DNA of 64,000 nt from Bradyrhizobium sediminis. GTDB lineage: Bacteria; Pseudomonadota; Alphaproteobacteria; Rhizobiales; Xanthobacteraceae. The DNA lies in contig NZ_CP076135.1 in the NCBI RefSeq assembly GCF_018736105.1, forward strand, positions 2,106,001 through 2,170,000, read 5' to 3'. The notes under the pieces are model-generated. The model ran no database searches. It saw only the letters and a program-made list of their open reading frames with translations, and was not told the origin of the DNA. The first letter of the stretch is position 1, and each line of letters starts with the position of its first letter. Made by a program: the position numbers and the translations under genes. Below are positions 1 through 9,453 of the stretch, one piece after another.

Positions 1-59
1 CTGGCAGGCCGTCAATCTCGGAGATGGGGTATGTCATGGTACTCGATCAAAAAGGTGCT

Positions 60-425
60 TTAAGCGAACTGACTGAGGCCCGGCGTCCCTGCGATGATCT
101 CGCCCATTTGATCCGCTCCGATTTTGTCGCGGCCAAACTTGAAAAGTTCACGCGCTATGCTCTGAATCTCGCCCATGCCCAAACCAAGCCCCATCAGCTT
201 GGTTCCCAGCGCCATCAGACCACCGCCCATCAACCTCGCAAGACCGCCGCTGTTGCTCGAGGCCGCGATCGCGGCTTCCGCGCCGGGAATCTTGTCGATC
301 AAGGCCTGGACTTTGTCGGAAGGCCCCTCGCTGCGGAGAAAACCCAGGATGATGCCGATGGTTTTTTCAGCCACGGCTTCATCGATGCCGGCCTTTGCAG
401 CCAGCTGTCCAATCAGTTCGTCCAT
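60..425 (-). CDS. DUF2267/DUF2780-like small protein
   Basis: A 121-residue protein of unknown function. It begins MDELIGQLAAKAGID, and its N-terminal half is an acidic helical domain seen in small alphaproteobacterial proteins grouped under DUF2267 or DUF2780. The middle is a Gly/Met-rich, possibly membrane-interacting stretch (GGGLMALGTKLMGLGLGMG), and the C-terminus is a conserved-looking EIIAGTPGLSQFA. I chose the internal ATG at 425 because the domain starts there and a purine-rich stretch precedes it. An upstream in-frame start at 494 would add 23 low-complexity residues. There is no signal peptide. It stands alone, divergent from the ATPase gene to the right. The family name is from memory; no function is claimed. 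Confidence 0.75.
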   Translation of the reverse strand: MDELIGQLAAKAGIDEAVAEKTIGIILGFLRSEGPSDKVQALIDKIPGAEAAIAASSNSGGLARLMGGGLMALGTKLMGLGLGMGEIQSIARELFKFGRDKIGADQMGEIIAGTPGLSQFA

Positions 426-782
426 ATTGCCCCGCCCTCGACCCGTTGTTTGCCGGATCCTTGCTTGTGAATTTATCTTGATCTTCTGCTGCACGAATTA
501 CAAGCGATCACCGCATTCGAAAGTAATTTTCGTCCTCGATCGCGCCGCGAGTGTTGCAGCATTGCAAGAGCAGGCGTGGAATCTGCGGAGATTTGTCGCG
601 GGTCAAGCAGCCTCACTGCAACTTTCGTCGACCGATCGAACGAGGCCGGTCGATCCGAAGTCGACGAACCGGGCTTCGGGTCCCCTGGGCGGCGTTGACC
701 GGTTTCAATCGGCTTGCAAGATGCAGTATGATAGGGCGTCTGGCGACTGAAACCCTGGGTAGGCGCGCGAAGAGGCGATGCA
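426..782. other. Divergent intergenic region
   Basis: About 357 bases between the small DUF2267-like gene (reading left) and the HerA-like ATPase gene (reading right). It must hold both promoters. I see no convincing -35/-10 pair, hairpin or known operator. An AGAGG ribosome binding site lies just before the ATPase ATG at 783. Confidence 0.5.
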
Positions 783-2360
783 ATGGCTACGTCCGAGAAC
801 AAGATGGCCGATACCGGCGAGAAGATCTTCATCGGGAAGGGCGAACAGCCGGCCTGGCTGACGCTCGGTCTTGCAAACCGCCACGGTCTCGTCACCGGCG
901 CTACCGGGACCGGCAAGACCGTCTCGCTGCAGGTGATGGCCGAGGGATTTGCGCGCGCAGGTGTTCCGGTGTTTGCCGCCGACATCAAGGGGGACCTCTC
1001 GGGCATCGCGGAAGTCGGCGAGGCCAAGGATTTCATCCTCAAACGGGCGGCCGCGATGGAGCTGGCATTCCAGCCCGACCAGTTTTCGACAGTATTTTGG
1101 GACGTGTTCGGCGAGCAGGGGCATCCGGTCCGCGCCACGGTCTCGGAAATGGGGCCGCTGCTGCTCTCCCGCATGATGGATCTCAACGACGTTCAGGAAG
1201 GCGTGCTGAACATCGCCTTCAGGGTGGCCGACGAGCAGGGATTGCTGCTGCTGGACATGAAGGATCTGCGGGCGATCCTGTCGTTCGTCGCGGAACATGC
1301 CGCCGACCTGACCACGCAATACGGAAACGTCTCCAAGCAGACCGTCGGAACCATCCAGCGCCAGCTTCTGGTGCTGGAAAATCAGGGCGGCGCCAAGTTC
1401 TTCGGCGAGCCGGCGCTGGCGCTGAAGGATTTCATGAAGACCGACAGCGACGGCCGGGGCATGGTCAACATCCTGGTGGCGGACAAGTTGATGGAGAGCC
1501 CCCGGCTGTACGCGACCTTCCTGTTGTGGATGCTGTCGGAGCTGTTCGAGGAGTTGCCGGAGGCCGGCGACCCGCCGAAGCCCAAGCTGGTGTTCTTCTT
1601 CGACGAGGCGCACCTGTTGTTCAACGATGCGCCGAAGGCCTTGATGGACAAGATCGAGCAGGTGGTGCGGCTGATCCGTTCGAAGGGCGTCGGGGTCTAC
1701 TTCGTCACGCAGAACCCGATCGATGTGCCGGACAAGGTGCTCGCTCAGTTGGGCAACCGGGTGCAGCATGCGCTGCGGGCCTTTACCCCGCGCGACCAGA
1801 AGGCGGTGGCGGCGGCCGCGCAGACGTTCCGGCCCAATCCGAAGCTCGACACCACCAAGGCCATCACGGAACTGGGCAAGGGCGAGGCGCTGGTGTCGTT
1901 CCTGGAGGGCAACGGCACGCCGGCGATGGTCGAGCGTGTCATGGTCCGGCCGCCGACGGGGCGGATCGGGCCGATCACGCCGGAGGAACGCAAGGCGATC
2001 ATGAGCAAGAGCCCGGTGAAGGGCAAATACGACACCACGGTCGATTCCGAATCCGCCTCCGAGATGCTGCAGAAGCGCGTGGCCGGAACCGCGGCGCCCG
2101 CGGACGGCCAGGCCGGCGGCGGAGGCGGCGGAATTCTGGCGCAGATCGGCGCCATCGTCGGGACGATCTTCGGCACCAACGTCAAGCGGGGAAAACTGTC
2201 GACCGGTCAGGTCATCGCGCGAAGCGTCACGCGGACGGTCACCAATCAGGTGGCCGGTAACGTCGCGGCCAGCGTCGGGAAATCCCTTGGCGGCGCGATG
2301 GGCAGTTCGGTCGGCCGCGCGCTGGTGCGCGGCGCGCTCGGCGGGCTGCTGCGGCGATAG
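783..2360 (+). CDS. HerA/YjgR-type ATPase, DUF853 family
   Basis: A 525-residue P-loop ATPase of the HerA/FtsK superfamily, DUF853 (YjgR) branch. Walker A is GATGTGKT at residues 39-46, and Walker B is LVFFFDEAH near residue 270. A sensor-like QNP follows ([12 protein letters not shown]), then a FTPRDQKAV segment typical of DUF853. The last 80 residues are a Gly/Ala-rich tail after a [11 protein letters not shown] motif, also a feature of the family. Length matches full-length homologues (about 500). An AGAGG site precedes the ATG. The cellular role of DUF853 proteins is not established. They resemble DNA-translocating ATPases, but no NurA-like nuclease partner is adjacent. The next gene starts 48 bases downstream and could be co-transcribed. 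Confidence 0.9.
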   Translation: MATSENKMADTGEKIFIGKGEQPAWLTLGLANRHGLVTGATGTGKTVSLQVMAEGFARAGVPVFAADIKGDLSGIAEVGEAKDFILKRAAAMELAFQPDQFSTVFWDVFGEQGHPVRATVSEMGPLLLSRMMDLNDVQEGVLNIAFRVADEQGLLLLDMKDLRAILSFVAEHAADLTTQYGNVSKQTVGTIQRQLLVLENQGGAKFFGEPALALKDFMKTDSDGRGMVNILVADKLMESPRLYATFLLWMLSELFEELPEAGDPPKPKLVFFFDEAHLLFNDAPKALMDKIEQVVRLIRSKGVGVYFVTQNPIDVPDKVLAQLGNRVQHALRAFTPRDQKAVAAAAQTFRPNPKLDTTKAITELGKGEALVSFLEGNGTPAMVERVMVRPPTGRIGPITPEERKAIMSKSPVKGKYDTTVDSESASEMLQKRVAGTAAPADGQAGGGGGGILAQIGAIVGTIFGTNVKRGKLSTGQVIARSVTRTVTNQVAGNVAASVGKSLGGAMGSSVGRALVRGALGGLLRR

Positions 2361-2408
2361 GATTCGAAGCGCGACGTGATCTCCCTCTGATTTTGCGGAA
2401 AGCCGAGT

Positions 2409-3719
2409 GTGCTGAGATATCCGTCGTTGCGAGCGCCGCTCGATATTCTGTTTCTGGTCTGCGTCATCGCGCTGACGGCTGACGTTCTGGTTCCGGAAAT
2501 CTGGGGCAACGGCAAGACCAAGGACTATCCGCTGTGGTTCTGGGCCGGGCAGCAGGTGCTGGGCGGCAAGGACCTCTATCCCGGCAATCCCGACACCACT
2601 TTCGATTTCATCTATCCGCCGCTGTCGGCGATCCTGCTCGCGATCCCCAGTTATTTCGGCAAGATACCGCTCTATCTGTGCCTGTCGCTGTTCAACGCGG
2701 TGGCGTGGTGGATGACGGCGCAATTCTCGCACGCGATGGCGGGCTCCGGCCGGATCCCCGGTCCGTGGCTGTTCGCGCTGCCGGGCTTCGTCACGATAAC
2801 CTTCGTGTTCGACATGTTCGATCTCGGACAACCGAACCTGGTCCTGCTGGCCATGATGCTGTTCGGGTTCTGGCTGCTGCAGCATGAACGCCCCTGGATC
2901 GCCGGCAGCATGTTTGCGCTGGCCACCGCCATCAAGGTCTTCCCGGTGGCGGTGTTTCCCTATCTGATCTGGCGCAGGCAATGGGCGACCGCCGCGAGCA
3001 TGATCGTGTTCCTGGGCGTGTTGCTGTTCGTGCTCCCGGCGCCGTTCCGAGGCTACCAGCACAACGTCTCCGAGCTGAAGACATGGTACCGGGGAATGGT
3101 CGGGTCGAGCTCCGAGAAGGGGTTCGGCCAGCGCGACGAGCAGAACTGGTCCTGGGTCAATCAATCCATCATCGCGGTCACGCATCGGCTGACGCGGCCG
3201 GTGAACTACAACCAGGATGATCCGAACAAGCCGCCGCGCACCATGAATCTGGCCGATCTCAGCTTCAAGACCGCCAACTGGATCGTGCTCGCGATATCGT
3301 TTCTGATCGGGGTCGGCTACCTCGCGGTGATGCCGGCGGCCTCGCGCGTGACCCGGCGGTCGAATGCGGAAGAGCTCGGCATCCTGTTCTGCCTGATGAC
3401 GGTGGCCTCGCCGCTGGCCCGTCAGTATTATTTCATGTGGCTGTTCTTTCCGATCACCGTCCTGATCCATCGGGCGGCCTATGATTCCCGCACCGCCGTG
3501 CGGGCGGGCAGCTGGGCCGCCCTGGCGTTCGCTGGAGGCCTGATGTGCCTGTCGTTTCCGGTGTTTCCGAACGACCTGCAGGCCTGGGGCAACAACCTCG
3601 CGGCCGCCGCCGTGATAACGGGTGGATTGGTCTGGCATATCCTGCATCCGCCTCCCGATGCGACGACCGGCGTCTTGTCTTCAACCGCCGGCGAGCTACA
3701 ACCTGACACCCAAACGTAA
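2409..3719 (+). CDS. GT87-family membrane glycosyltransferase (DUF2029)
   Basis: A 436-residue polytopic membrane protein with about ten hydrophobic segments, starting at GTG. After the first segment, an acidic/aromatic loop (KDYPLWFWAGQQVLGGKDLYP, then DFIYPPLSAILL) matches the DUF2029/GT87 family. These are polyprenyl-phosphate-sugar dependent GT-C enzymes related to mycobacterial mannosyl- and arabinosyltransferases. The sugar donor and acceptor cannot be read from the sequence. The short gap from the ATPase gene suggests read-through. The C-terminal 25 residues are hydrophilic. No polysaccharide gene cluster surrounds it. The family call is firm; the substrate is unknown. Confidence 0.85.
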   Translation: MLRYPSLRAPLDILFLVCVIALTADVLVPEIWGNGKTKDYPLWFWAGQQVLGGKDLYPGNPDTTFDFIYPPLSAILLAIPSYFGKIPLYLCLSLFNAVAWWMTAQFSHAMAGSGRIPGPWLFALPGFVTITFVFDMFDLGQPNLVLLAMMLFGFWLLQHERPWIAGSMFALATAIKVFPVAVFPYLIWRRQWATAASMIVFLGVLLFVLPAPFRGYQHNVSELKTWYRGMVGSSSEKGFGQRDEQNWSWVNQSIIAVTHRLTRPVNYNQDDPNKPPRTMNLADLSFKTANWIVLAISFLIGVGYLAVMPAASRVTRRSNAEELGILFCLMTVASPLARQYYFMWLFFPITVLIHRAAYDSRTAVRAGSWAALAFAGGLMCLSFPVFPNDLQAWGNNLAAAAVITGGLVWHILHPPPDATTGVLSSTAGELQPDTQT

Positions 3720-3778
3720 CCCCGCCAGGGTCCGATCCAGCTTCACTGAATCAGACCCGTCGCTTACCTTCTTAGTTG

Positions 3779-3826
3779 GGCATGATCTCTTTCCGAAAAC
3801 CGGTTTCCACTTTTCGGGATCATGCC
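3779..3826. repeat. Intergenic palindromic repeat, ATCATGC family, copy 1
   Basis: A 48-base imperfect palindrome, ends GGCATGAT and ATCATGCC, with the core words CGAAAACCGG and CACTTTTCGG. The same family recurs at 31395-31471, 36031-36148 and 42628-42676. It occupies the space just before the dipeptidase start and contributes a spurious in-frame upstream ATG at 3782. Confidence 0.85.
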
Positions 3827-3847
3827 GTAGCCCAGGGAAAGATCGCA

Positions 3848-5251
3848 ATGTCCAACGCGGCGCAACTTCAACCGGTCCTTGATCGCATCGATGCCGATTT
3901 CGACAACAGCCTCGAGCGGCTGTTTGCCCTGCTGCGGATCAAGTCGATCTCGGCCGATCCCGCCCATGCCGGAGACTGCAAGGCGGCTGCCGATCACCTC
4001 GCCAGGGATATCGCGACGCTCGGTTTTGCGACCGAGGTCAGGCCGACCGCCGGTCACCCCGCCATCGTCGCCAAAGCCAATGGCGGCAAGGGACGGCCGC
4101 ATGTGCTGTTCTACGGCCACTACGACGTACAGCCGGTCGATCCGCTCAATCTCTGGCATCGTCCGCCGTTCGAGCCCGTGGTTACCGACCATGCCGACGG
4201 GCGCAAGATCATCGTCGCGCGCGGCGCGGAGGACGACAAGGGGCAGTTGATGACCTTCGTCGAAGCCTGCCGGGCCTGGAAGTCGGTGACGGGTGCGCTG
4301 CCGGTCGACATCACCATCGTCATCGAGGGCGAAGAGGAAATCGGATCGAAGAATTTCGTGCCGTTTCTCGAGCAGAACAAGGCGGACCTCAAGGCCGACT
4401 TCGCGCTGGTGTGCGACACCGGCATGTGGGATCCGAACACGCCGGCGATCACCACGTCGCTGCGCGGACTCGTCTATGACGAGGTGCGGATCAAGGCCGC
4501 CAATCGCGATTTGCACTCCGGCATCTTCGGCGGCGGGGCGCAGAATCCGATCCGGGTGCTGACGCGCATTCTCGGCAGTCTGCATGACGACAACGGTCGC
4601 ATCACCATCCCCGGCTTCTATGACGGCGTGAAGGACCTGCCGCCGGACATTCTGGCGCAATGGAAGAACCTGAACCTGACGCCGGATTCCTTCCTCAAGC
4701 CGATCGGTCTTTCGATTCCCGCCGGCGAGAAGGATCGCCTGCTGATCGAGCAGGTCTCGTCGCGCCCGACCTGCGACATCAACGGCATCATCGGCGGCTA
4801 CACGGGGGAGGGTTCCAAGACGGTGATTGCGGCGGAAGCCTCCGCCAAGGTTTCCTTCCGGCTGGTGGAGGGGCAACAGCCCGACAGGATACGCCAGGCG
4901 TTCCGCGATTACGTGACCGCGCGGCTGCCGGGCGACTGCAAGGCGGAATTCGTCGACCATTCCAATGCGCCGGCGATCGCGCTCGACTGGAACATGAAGC
5001 CGCTGGCCGCCGCCAGGCGCGCTCTGACCGACGAGTGGGGCAAGGAAGCGCTCCTGATCGGTTCGGGCGCGTCGATCCCGATCGTCGCGGATTTCAAGCG
5101 CACGCTCGGCCTCGACACGGTGTTGGTGGGTTTCGGTCTCGACGACGACAACATCCACTCGCCGAACGAGAAGTACGACCTCAAGAGCTTCCACAAAGGC
5201 ATCCGTTCGTGGGCGCGGATTCTCGGCGCGTTCGCGGAGGCGCCGCGGTAA
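3848..5251 (+). CDS. M20-family metallopeptidase (dipeptidase)
   Basis: A 467-residue cytoplasmic di-zinc peptidase of family M20 (ArgE/DapE/CPG2/dipeptidase group). Visible metal-site motifs in order: FYGHYDVQP (His and Asp of the HxD pair), GAEDDKGQLM (bridging Asp), EGEEEIGS (Glu pair: catalytic base and ligand), CDTGMWDPN (Asp ligand) and NIHSPNEKY (C-terminal His ligand). Between them is the usual lid/dimerisation domain containing NRDLHSGIFGG. All ligands are present, so it should be active on small peptides or N-acylated amino acids; the exact substrate is unknown. I start at the ATG at 3848, preceded by an AGGGAAAG site. An in-frame ATG 72 bases upstream lies inside an intergenic repeat and is rejected. 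Confidence 0.92.
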   Translation: MSNAAQLQPVLDRIDADFDNSLERLFALLRIKSISADPAHAGDCKAAADHLARDIATLGFATEVRPTAGHPAIVAKANGGKGRPHVLFYGHYDVQPVDPLNLWHRPPFEPVVTDHADGRKIIVARGAEDDKGQLMTFVEACRAWKSVTGALPVDITIVIEGEEEIGSKNFVPFLEQNKADLKADFALVCDTGMWDPNTPAITTSLRGLVYDEVRIKAANRDLHSGIFGGGAQNPIRVLTRILGSLHDDNGRITIPGFYDGVKDLPPDILAQWKNLNLTPDSFLKPIGLSIPAGEKDRLLIEQVSSRPTCDINGIIGGYTGEGSKTVIAAEASAKVSFRLVEGQQPDRIRQAFRDYVTARLPGDCKAEFVDHSNAPAIALDWNMKPLAAARRALTDEWGKEALLIGSGASIPIVADFKRTLGLDTVLVGFGLDDDNIHSPNEKYDLKSFHKGIRSWARILGAFAEAPR

Positions 5252-5283
5252 AGCAGCCGTGCAGGAAGGGTGAGCTTCGCTAC

Positions 5284-5960
5284 GGCACCGCGATCTTTCC
5301 GCGTCGTCCCTGCGAAAGCAGGGACCCATAGCCACCGGCGAATGATGTTGAAGATGCCGTCTCACACCGGAGCTTCACCGCGAAGCCGCGGCATATGGGT
5401 CCCGGATCGGCGTTCGCTTGCGCTCACTTGTCCGGGACGACGTGGGTGAGTTTTCTGATTCAAATCTCAAACAGCGAGAGGACATGCGTCCGCATTGTCG
5501 CGGCGCGATGCGCCCGAGCTTTGCGTCGATGGTCACCCTCTGAAAGAAGAGGGCGCAGGGAAGACCGGGTGCGCGCTGCACCCGCGGTCCCGTGTGCAAT
5601 TGTTATTGGGTAGAACGCACACGAGCATACAGGTTCAGCGGAGGCAATCCGGCCTTCCCTGCGCAGTGGTTTACGGCTTATAGCGCGCTCTCCCTGGTGA
5701 CCGGGCTTTCTTGCCACCATCATCCACGGGAAGTTTTGCCTCCCGCGAACTTGACGCCAGCGTCGGGGCGTCAGGACCACACGGCTTCGCCGTCCGCTCG
5801 AGTCACGCTCGTCAGTCGCAACTTCCGCGTCCACCGCATCCCACCGCGCGTTCGTGACGATCGCGACCCGCCCCTCTCATTGGGTGAGACGCGCGAAGTC
5901 GTAGTGCTGATTTGCCCGACGGGTTAAGCGGAAATTTGCCCGTCGGGTTGATTTGTCGCA
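5284..5960. repeat. Gene-free mosaic of interspersed repeats
   Basis: No credible gene. Several blocks match sequences I remember as recurring between genes in Bradyrhizobium. One is a segment around CGAAAGCAGGGACCCATA. Another is a block (about 5550-5927) whose plus-strand reading gives a Pro/Arg-rich pseudo-protein often annotated as hypothetical, containing LTPASGRQDHT and VHRIPPRVRDDRD. At 5917 and 5940, two near-direct copies of TTTGCCCGACGGGTT lie about 23 bases apart. The open frames here have no ribosome binding site and look like by-products of GC-rich repeat DNA. Repeat identity is from memory and would need a genome-wide comparison. Confidence 0.6.
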
Positions 5961-6301
5961 CGCGGTCGTGAGATTTCGCTTGCGCGCGCGGCGTCAAGCA
6001 AAACGGAGTTGAGGAAAGCAATCCGCGATCGGCGGACAAGGAGGCGCGCTATTTGCCCAGTTCGTCCAGAAGCCGCAAGACATCCTTCGACGCGGCCTCC
6101 ACAGAGGATATTGGCGATTTCGTCCATGCCGGTCGTGACGCTGGATCCCTGCTGGTTGCCCCCCGACCATCGCGTCACCGAGCGACGGCACGACGTCGAA
6201 TTACGGTGACAGTGCATAAATTGACAGATCGTATCCTTGGCGCAGGCATGGCCTGCCTCTCCCGCGTCGTCGTTCCCTGTCGCCCCGCCATGTCCTGTGC
6301 C
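5961..6301. other. Gene-free stretch right of the repeat mosaic
   Basis: About 340 bases with short open frames on both strands (one reading EIANILCGGRVEG on the minus strand) that I cannot assign to a family. It could be a decayed gene or more repeat. Nothing in it is supported as functional. Confidence 0.4.
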
Positions 6302-6307
6302 AAACAA

Positions 6308-6335
6308 AAACGCCGCCCGGGATTGGGCGGCGTTT
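6308..6335 (-). terminator. Rho-independent terminator for the GT39 gene
   Basis: A perfect 11-bp stem (AAACGCCGCCC / GGGCGGCGTTT) with a 6-base loop. On the minus strand the stem is followed by a T-rich run (complement of 6302-6310). It lies 87 bases beyond the stop of the minus-strand glycosyltransferase gene. Confidence 0.85.
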
Positions 6336-6421
6336 GGATTCGCAGTGCAGAGGTTGTTGAGGCCGATGCTACATGAAATGACGAAAATTTCAATTCCAGC
6401 CGCGGGGTCGAGGCCGCCGCC

Positions 6422-8071
6422 TTATGGCGCCGGAATGGCCAGCAGGCTGGAAATACTGCGGCCGCGGATGTCGTAGACGCGGGCAAACACGACGTCGTCT
6501 CGCTTGATCTCCACCATGACAGGCGCGGTCAGTCCCTTGCAGTAGAACTCGCCGAGCGTCATGGCGAAGTCGGCGGCGTTCGCGTCCCAGCCGATCGTGA
6601 AGTCGGGGCCGAGCGCGACCTGGGCGGGGCGTTGCGGTCCGCATACCGCGACCTTCCATTTGCGCCCCCTGGGCGGCGCTTCCTGCCGTTCGACGATTTC
6701 CTCGCGCAGGCCATCGGAAGCCTGCTTCAGCGCGAGGCCCCAGTAGTCCAGCATGAACAGGTTGTCTGCCGAGCGAACCGTCCCGGCGACATGATTGAAG
6801 TGGGTGTATTGGTAGGGATGCAGCCGGATCATTTCGCCGAGCGGCAGCAGCAAGCCGAATGTGAGAACGGCTACGGCGGCGGGTTGCCAGCTTCGGCGGG
6901 TGCCCCTGAGCCAGTTCATGGTCCACGCGAAGGCGGTGCCCGCTAGCACCGCCATCGGCGGGATGACGAAAATGAAATGGCGAATGCCGTTGTAAAGCGC
7001 CGGGCGCTTCACCATCGCCACCGCCAGCGGCAGCGTCGCCGCGAGCGTGAGCATCAGCAGGATGGTCTTGCGGCGGGCCGGCACACCGCTGCGCGACAGC
7101 GACATGAACGTGCCGGCGACACCGACAGCGGCAAGACCCAGCAGGATTTCGGGAAGCTGCAGGGCGAACAGCGTCGGCAGATACGACCATGGCATGTCCG
7201 GCACCGACACCAGCGCGCCACCGAACATCTCCTTCCACGGCTTCTCGAAGAAGTGCGAGAAATAGGTCAGGGCGTGGAAGGGATTGCCCGGCTCCATGAT
7301 CGACCACGGCCAGACCAGACCCATGACGAGGTAGCCGAAGACCAGGCCGGGCAGCAGCAAGTACACGACATGGGCGAAGCGGTGAGCGGCTTCACGCGCG
7401 CCTTGGGCGTGAAACTCCTCGAGCAACAACGGTACGAAGCCGACCGCGGCATAGACCAGGGCCAGCCCGCCGAGAATCCGCGACCCGATCGACAGGCCAG
7501 CGCCAATACCGACGATCAGAACGGTGCGCGGCGAGGGCGAGGGGTATTCCTGAGCCAGGCGGACGAGGCCGAGCATCAGGATCACCATCGAAACCGCGAA
7601 TGGCGCATCCTTCGGATTCATGAACATGTGCCCGTAGAAGGTCGGGCACAACGCCAGCAGCAGCAGCGTTGCCAGTCCGGCCAGCGGGCCGCCGACACGC
7701 CGGCCAAGCCGCCACGTCACCGCAAGACCGATCAGGCCGACGACGGCGCCGAGCAGGCGGCGGGTTTCAAACAGCTCCAGCGGGACGATCTTGTGCAGCA
7801 GCGCCGCCGCCATGTCGAAGCCGCCGCCATACATGTAGAGATTGGCGAACGACAGGGCTGCGGTGTCCTTGAAACCGGACCCATACATGCGCAGCAGCAG
7901 ATCGGCATATTCGGCGTGCGTGTAGTCGTCCCAGCCCAATCCATAGTCGCGGAACGTCAGGCCGGCGATCAGTCCGATCACCGCCAGCACAAGGATGGCG
8001 AGATCGTCGCATGTCCGCTCCACCGAGCGCCGCAAGGGCGTATCGATGGCCGAAGTCGTGATGGCTGACAT
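6422..8071 (-). CDS. GT39-family membrane glycosyltransferase
   Basis: A 549-residue polytopic membrane protein of the GT-C fold, GT39/ArnT/PMT_2 type. The first transmembrane segment (residues about 22-40) is followed by FRDYGLGWDDYTHAEYADLL, with the acidic DD pair typical of the first periplasmic loop, where the polyprenyl-phosphate sugar donor is bound. About eleven hydrophobic segments follow, then a soluble C-terminal domain of about 120 residues (YWGLALKQASDGLREEIV onward). The reading frame stays open far upstream to 9145, but those 358 extra residues are Arg/Pro/Ala-rich and antisense to another gene. The start MSAITTSAID at 8071 fits the family. Substrate unknown. A clear terminator follows at 6308-6335. 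Confidence 0.85.
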   Translation of the reverse strand: MSAITTSAIDTPLRRSVERTCDDLAILVLAVIGLIAGLTFRDYGLGWDDYTHAEYADLLLRMYGSGFKDTAALSFANLYMYGGGFDMAAALLHKIVPLELFETRRLLGAVVGLIGLAVTWRLGRRVGGPLAGLATLLLLALCPTFYGHMFMNPKDAPFAVSMVILMLGLVRLAQEYPSPSPRTVLIVGIGAGLSIGSRILGGLALVYAAVGFVPLLLEEFHAQGAREAAHRFAHVVYLLLPGLVFGYLVMGLVWPWSIMEPGNPFHALTYFSHFFEKPWKEMFGGALVSVPDMPWSYLPTLFALQLPEILLGLAAVGVAGTFMSLSRSGVPARRKTILLMLTLAATLPLAVAMVKRPALYNGIRHFIFVIPPMAVLAGTAFAWTMNWLRGTRRSWQPAAVAVLTFGLLLPLGEMIRLHPYQYTHFNHVAGTVRSADNLFMLDYWGLALKQASDGLREEIVERQEAPPRGRKWKVAVCGPQRPAQVALGPDFTIGWDANAADFAMTLGEFYCKGLTAPVMVEIKRDDVVFARVYDIRGRSISSLLAIPAP

Positions 8072-8339
8072 GGCTATTGGTAATCCGGTGTCCCCTTGCG
8101 GCCCTGCTTTTTGGCGCTTTGGGCCTCGTTCCCCGGCATCCATATAGCGCAGTTCCGGCTCCAAGTAATTGGGAATTGTGGCGTAATTTCCCTGATGCAA
8201 CGCAGCAATCGTCGCGGCGTCCAATCGGCTCCGTGGTCTTGCGGACGGGTTCGGAGGACCGGATCGGATCCCCGACCGAGGCCGATCGGGTTTTTCGCGG
8301 GAACCGCATCCCCAATTGGCGGTTGGCGATGTGCACAAT

Positions 8340-9275
8340 ATGACGGTATCGTGGCGATGGCGGCTGGCCAGCATTTTCCGGCGCGGCCGGGGGGTGAATT
8401 CGATGATGGTCGTGCTGTTGGTCGCCGGGATTGGCTTCTTGTTGGCTGGTCTGGTGGCGATCGGGTTCGGAATCCCGATCAACGAATTCGGTTTCGGCAA
8501 CACCCTGATCCTCGCCGGTACAATTTCGGCGTGCACCGGGATGCTTCTGCTCGGCTTCTGGACCGCGGTTAAGGAGCTGAAGACGATCGCGCGGCGGCTG
8601 GGCCCGGCCGGATTGCACGCGGGAGCTGCGCTGGAGACGGCCCCGGGCGCGTTATCGCGCACTTCGGAAAGCGGCGGCTTCCTGTTCAGCCGCGACCAGC
8701 CGGCGGCGGAAGGCGCCGGCAGCGCAGAACCCGCCGCGCCGTCGCCAGGGGCGGTACCGTGGCAGGACGAGGCCGTGCCCGCCCTGCCGGCGCCAGCCGA
8801 GGCCGCGCCGGCAGCCAAGCCGCGGCGCAACCTGCTGTTTTCGTCGACGTCCCGGAAAGAGCGTGAGCGCGCCCAGGGCCGCAGCAGCGAGCCGCTGTCG
8901 CCCGACCTTCTGTCGCCCGATCTTCGCCCGGCACCGCCGGTCCCGCCGCCGGCTGCCGAAGCAAGCGAGCCGCCGCCGGCGACGTTCGACGACGCCTGGC
9001 CGAAACCGGAACGCCTCAGGGCCGCCGACGCGCCGGCGCGGCGCAGCGGCCGGACGCCATCGACCTTTACCGAACCGGGCGCCGCCGCCGACCGCTCACC
9101 GGGCGCTGCGCGAAGCGAGGACCAGCCGCCGGTGACGGTTCTCAAATCGGGCGTCGTCGATGGGATGGCCTATTCGTTGTATTCCGACGGCTCGATCGAG
9201 GCGCAGATGCCCGAAGGCATGATGCGGTTCGCCTCGATCGATGAACTGCGCTCGCATCTCGACCACCGTCAATGA
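8340..9275 (+). CDS. Membrane-anchored Pro/Ala-rich protein of unknown function
   Basis: A 311-residue protein with two hydrophobic helices near residues 20-70 (MMVVLLVAGIGFLLAGLVAI and NTLILAGTISACTGMLLLGF). Next come a short KELKTIARR segment and a low-complexity Pro/Ala/Ser-rich region of about 170 residues. A compact C-terminal segment follows (VTVLKSGVVDGMAYSLYSDG, then SIEAQMPEGMMRFASIDELR). The pattern suggests a membrane anchor, a disordered linker and a small recognisable tail domain. I recall similar proteins in Bradyrhizobium but know no function. I start at the ATG at 8340; a TTG 24 bases upstream is possible. It is divergent from the glycosyltransferase gene. Confidence 0.75.
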   Translation: MTVSWRWRLASIFRRGRGVNSMMVVLLVAGIGFLLAGLVAIGFGIPINEFGFGNTLILAGTISACTGMLLLGFWTAVKELKTIARRLGPAGLHAGAALETAPGALSRTSESGGFLFSRDQPAAEGAGSAEPAAPSPGAVPWQDEAVPALPAPAEAAPAAKPRRNLLFSSTSRKERERAQGRSSEPLSPDLLSPDLRPAPPVPPPAAEASEPPPATFDDAWPKPERLRAADAPARRSGRTPSTFTEPGAAADRSPGAARSEDQPPVTVLKSGVVDGMAYSLYSDGSIEAQMPEGMMRFASIDELRSHLDHRQ

Positions 9276-9453
9276 GCGCGCCCGTCGTTCCCAAGCCAAT
9301 CGAAAAATAAAGCGCCGTCGTTCTTGTCACGTCGGCGGCAATCCGCTCATATTCGTCCAGTAGTGCAAGATTCCGAAAGCGTATTGGCGCTGCGGAATAC
9401 TGTCCGATCCCGAAAAGATCCTTGCGCGATTGCGATCTCTGGAAGGTTCAGCC

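Noticed and set aside
705..3647. A 980-codon open frame on the minus strand across the ATPase and glycosyltransferase genes
   Set aside because: Its translation is Arg/Gln/His-rich without domains and is antisense to two genes with clear motifs; a codon-bias shadow.
8072..9145. N-terminal extension of the GT39 gene to 9145
   Set aside because: The extra 358 residues are low-complexity and antisense to the membrane-anchored protein gene; the family starts at MSAITTSAID.
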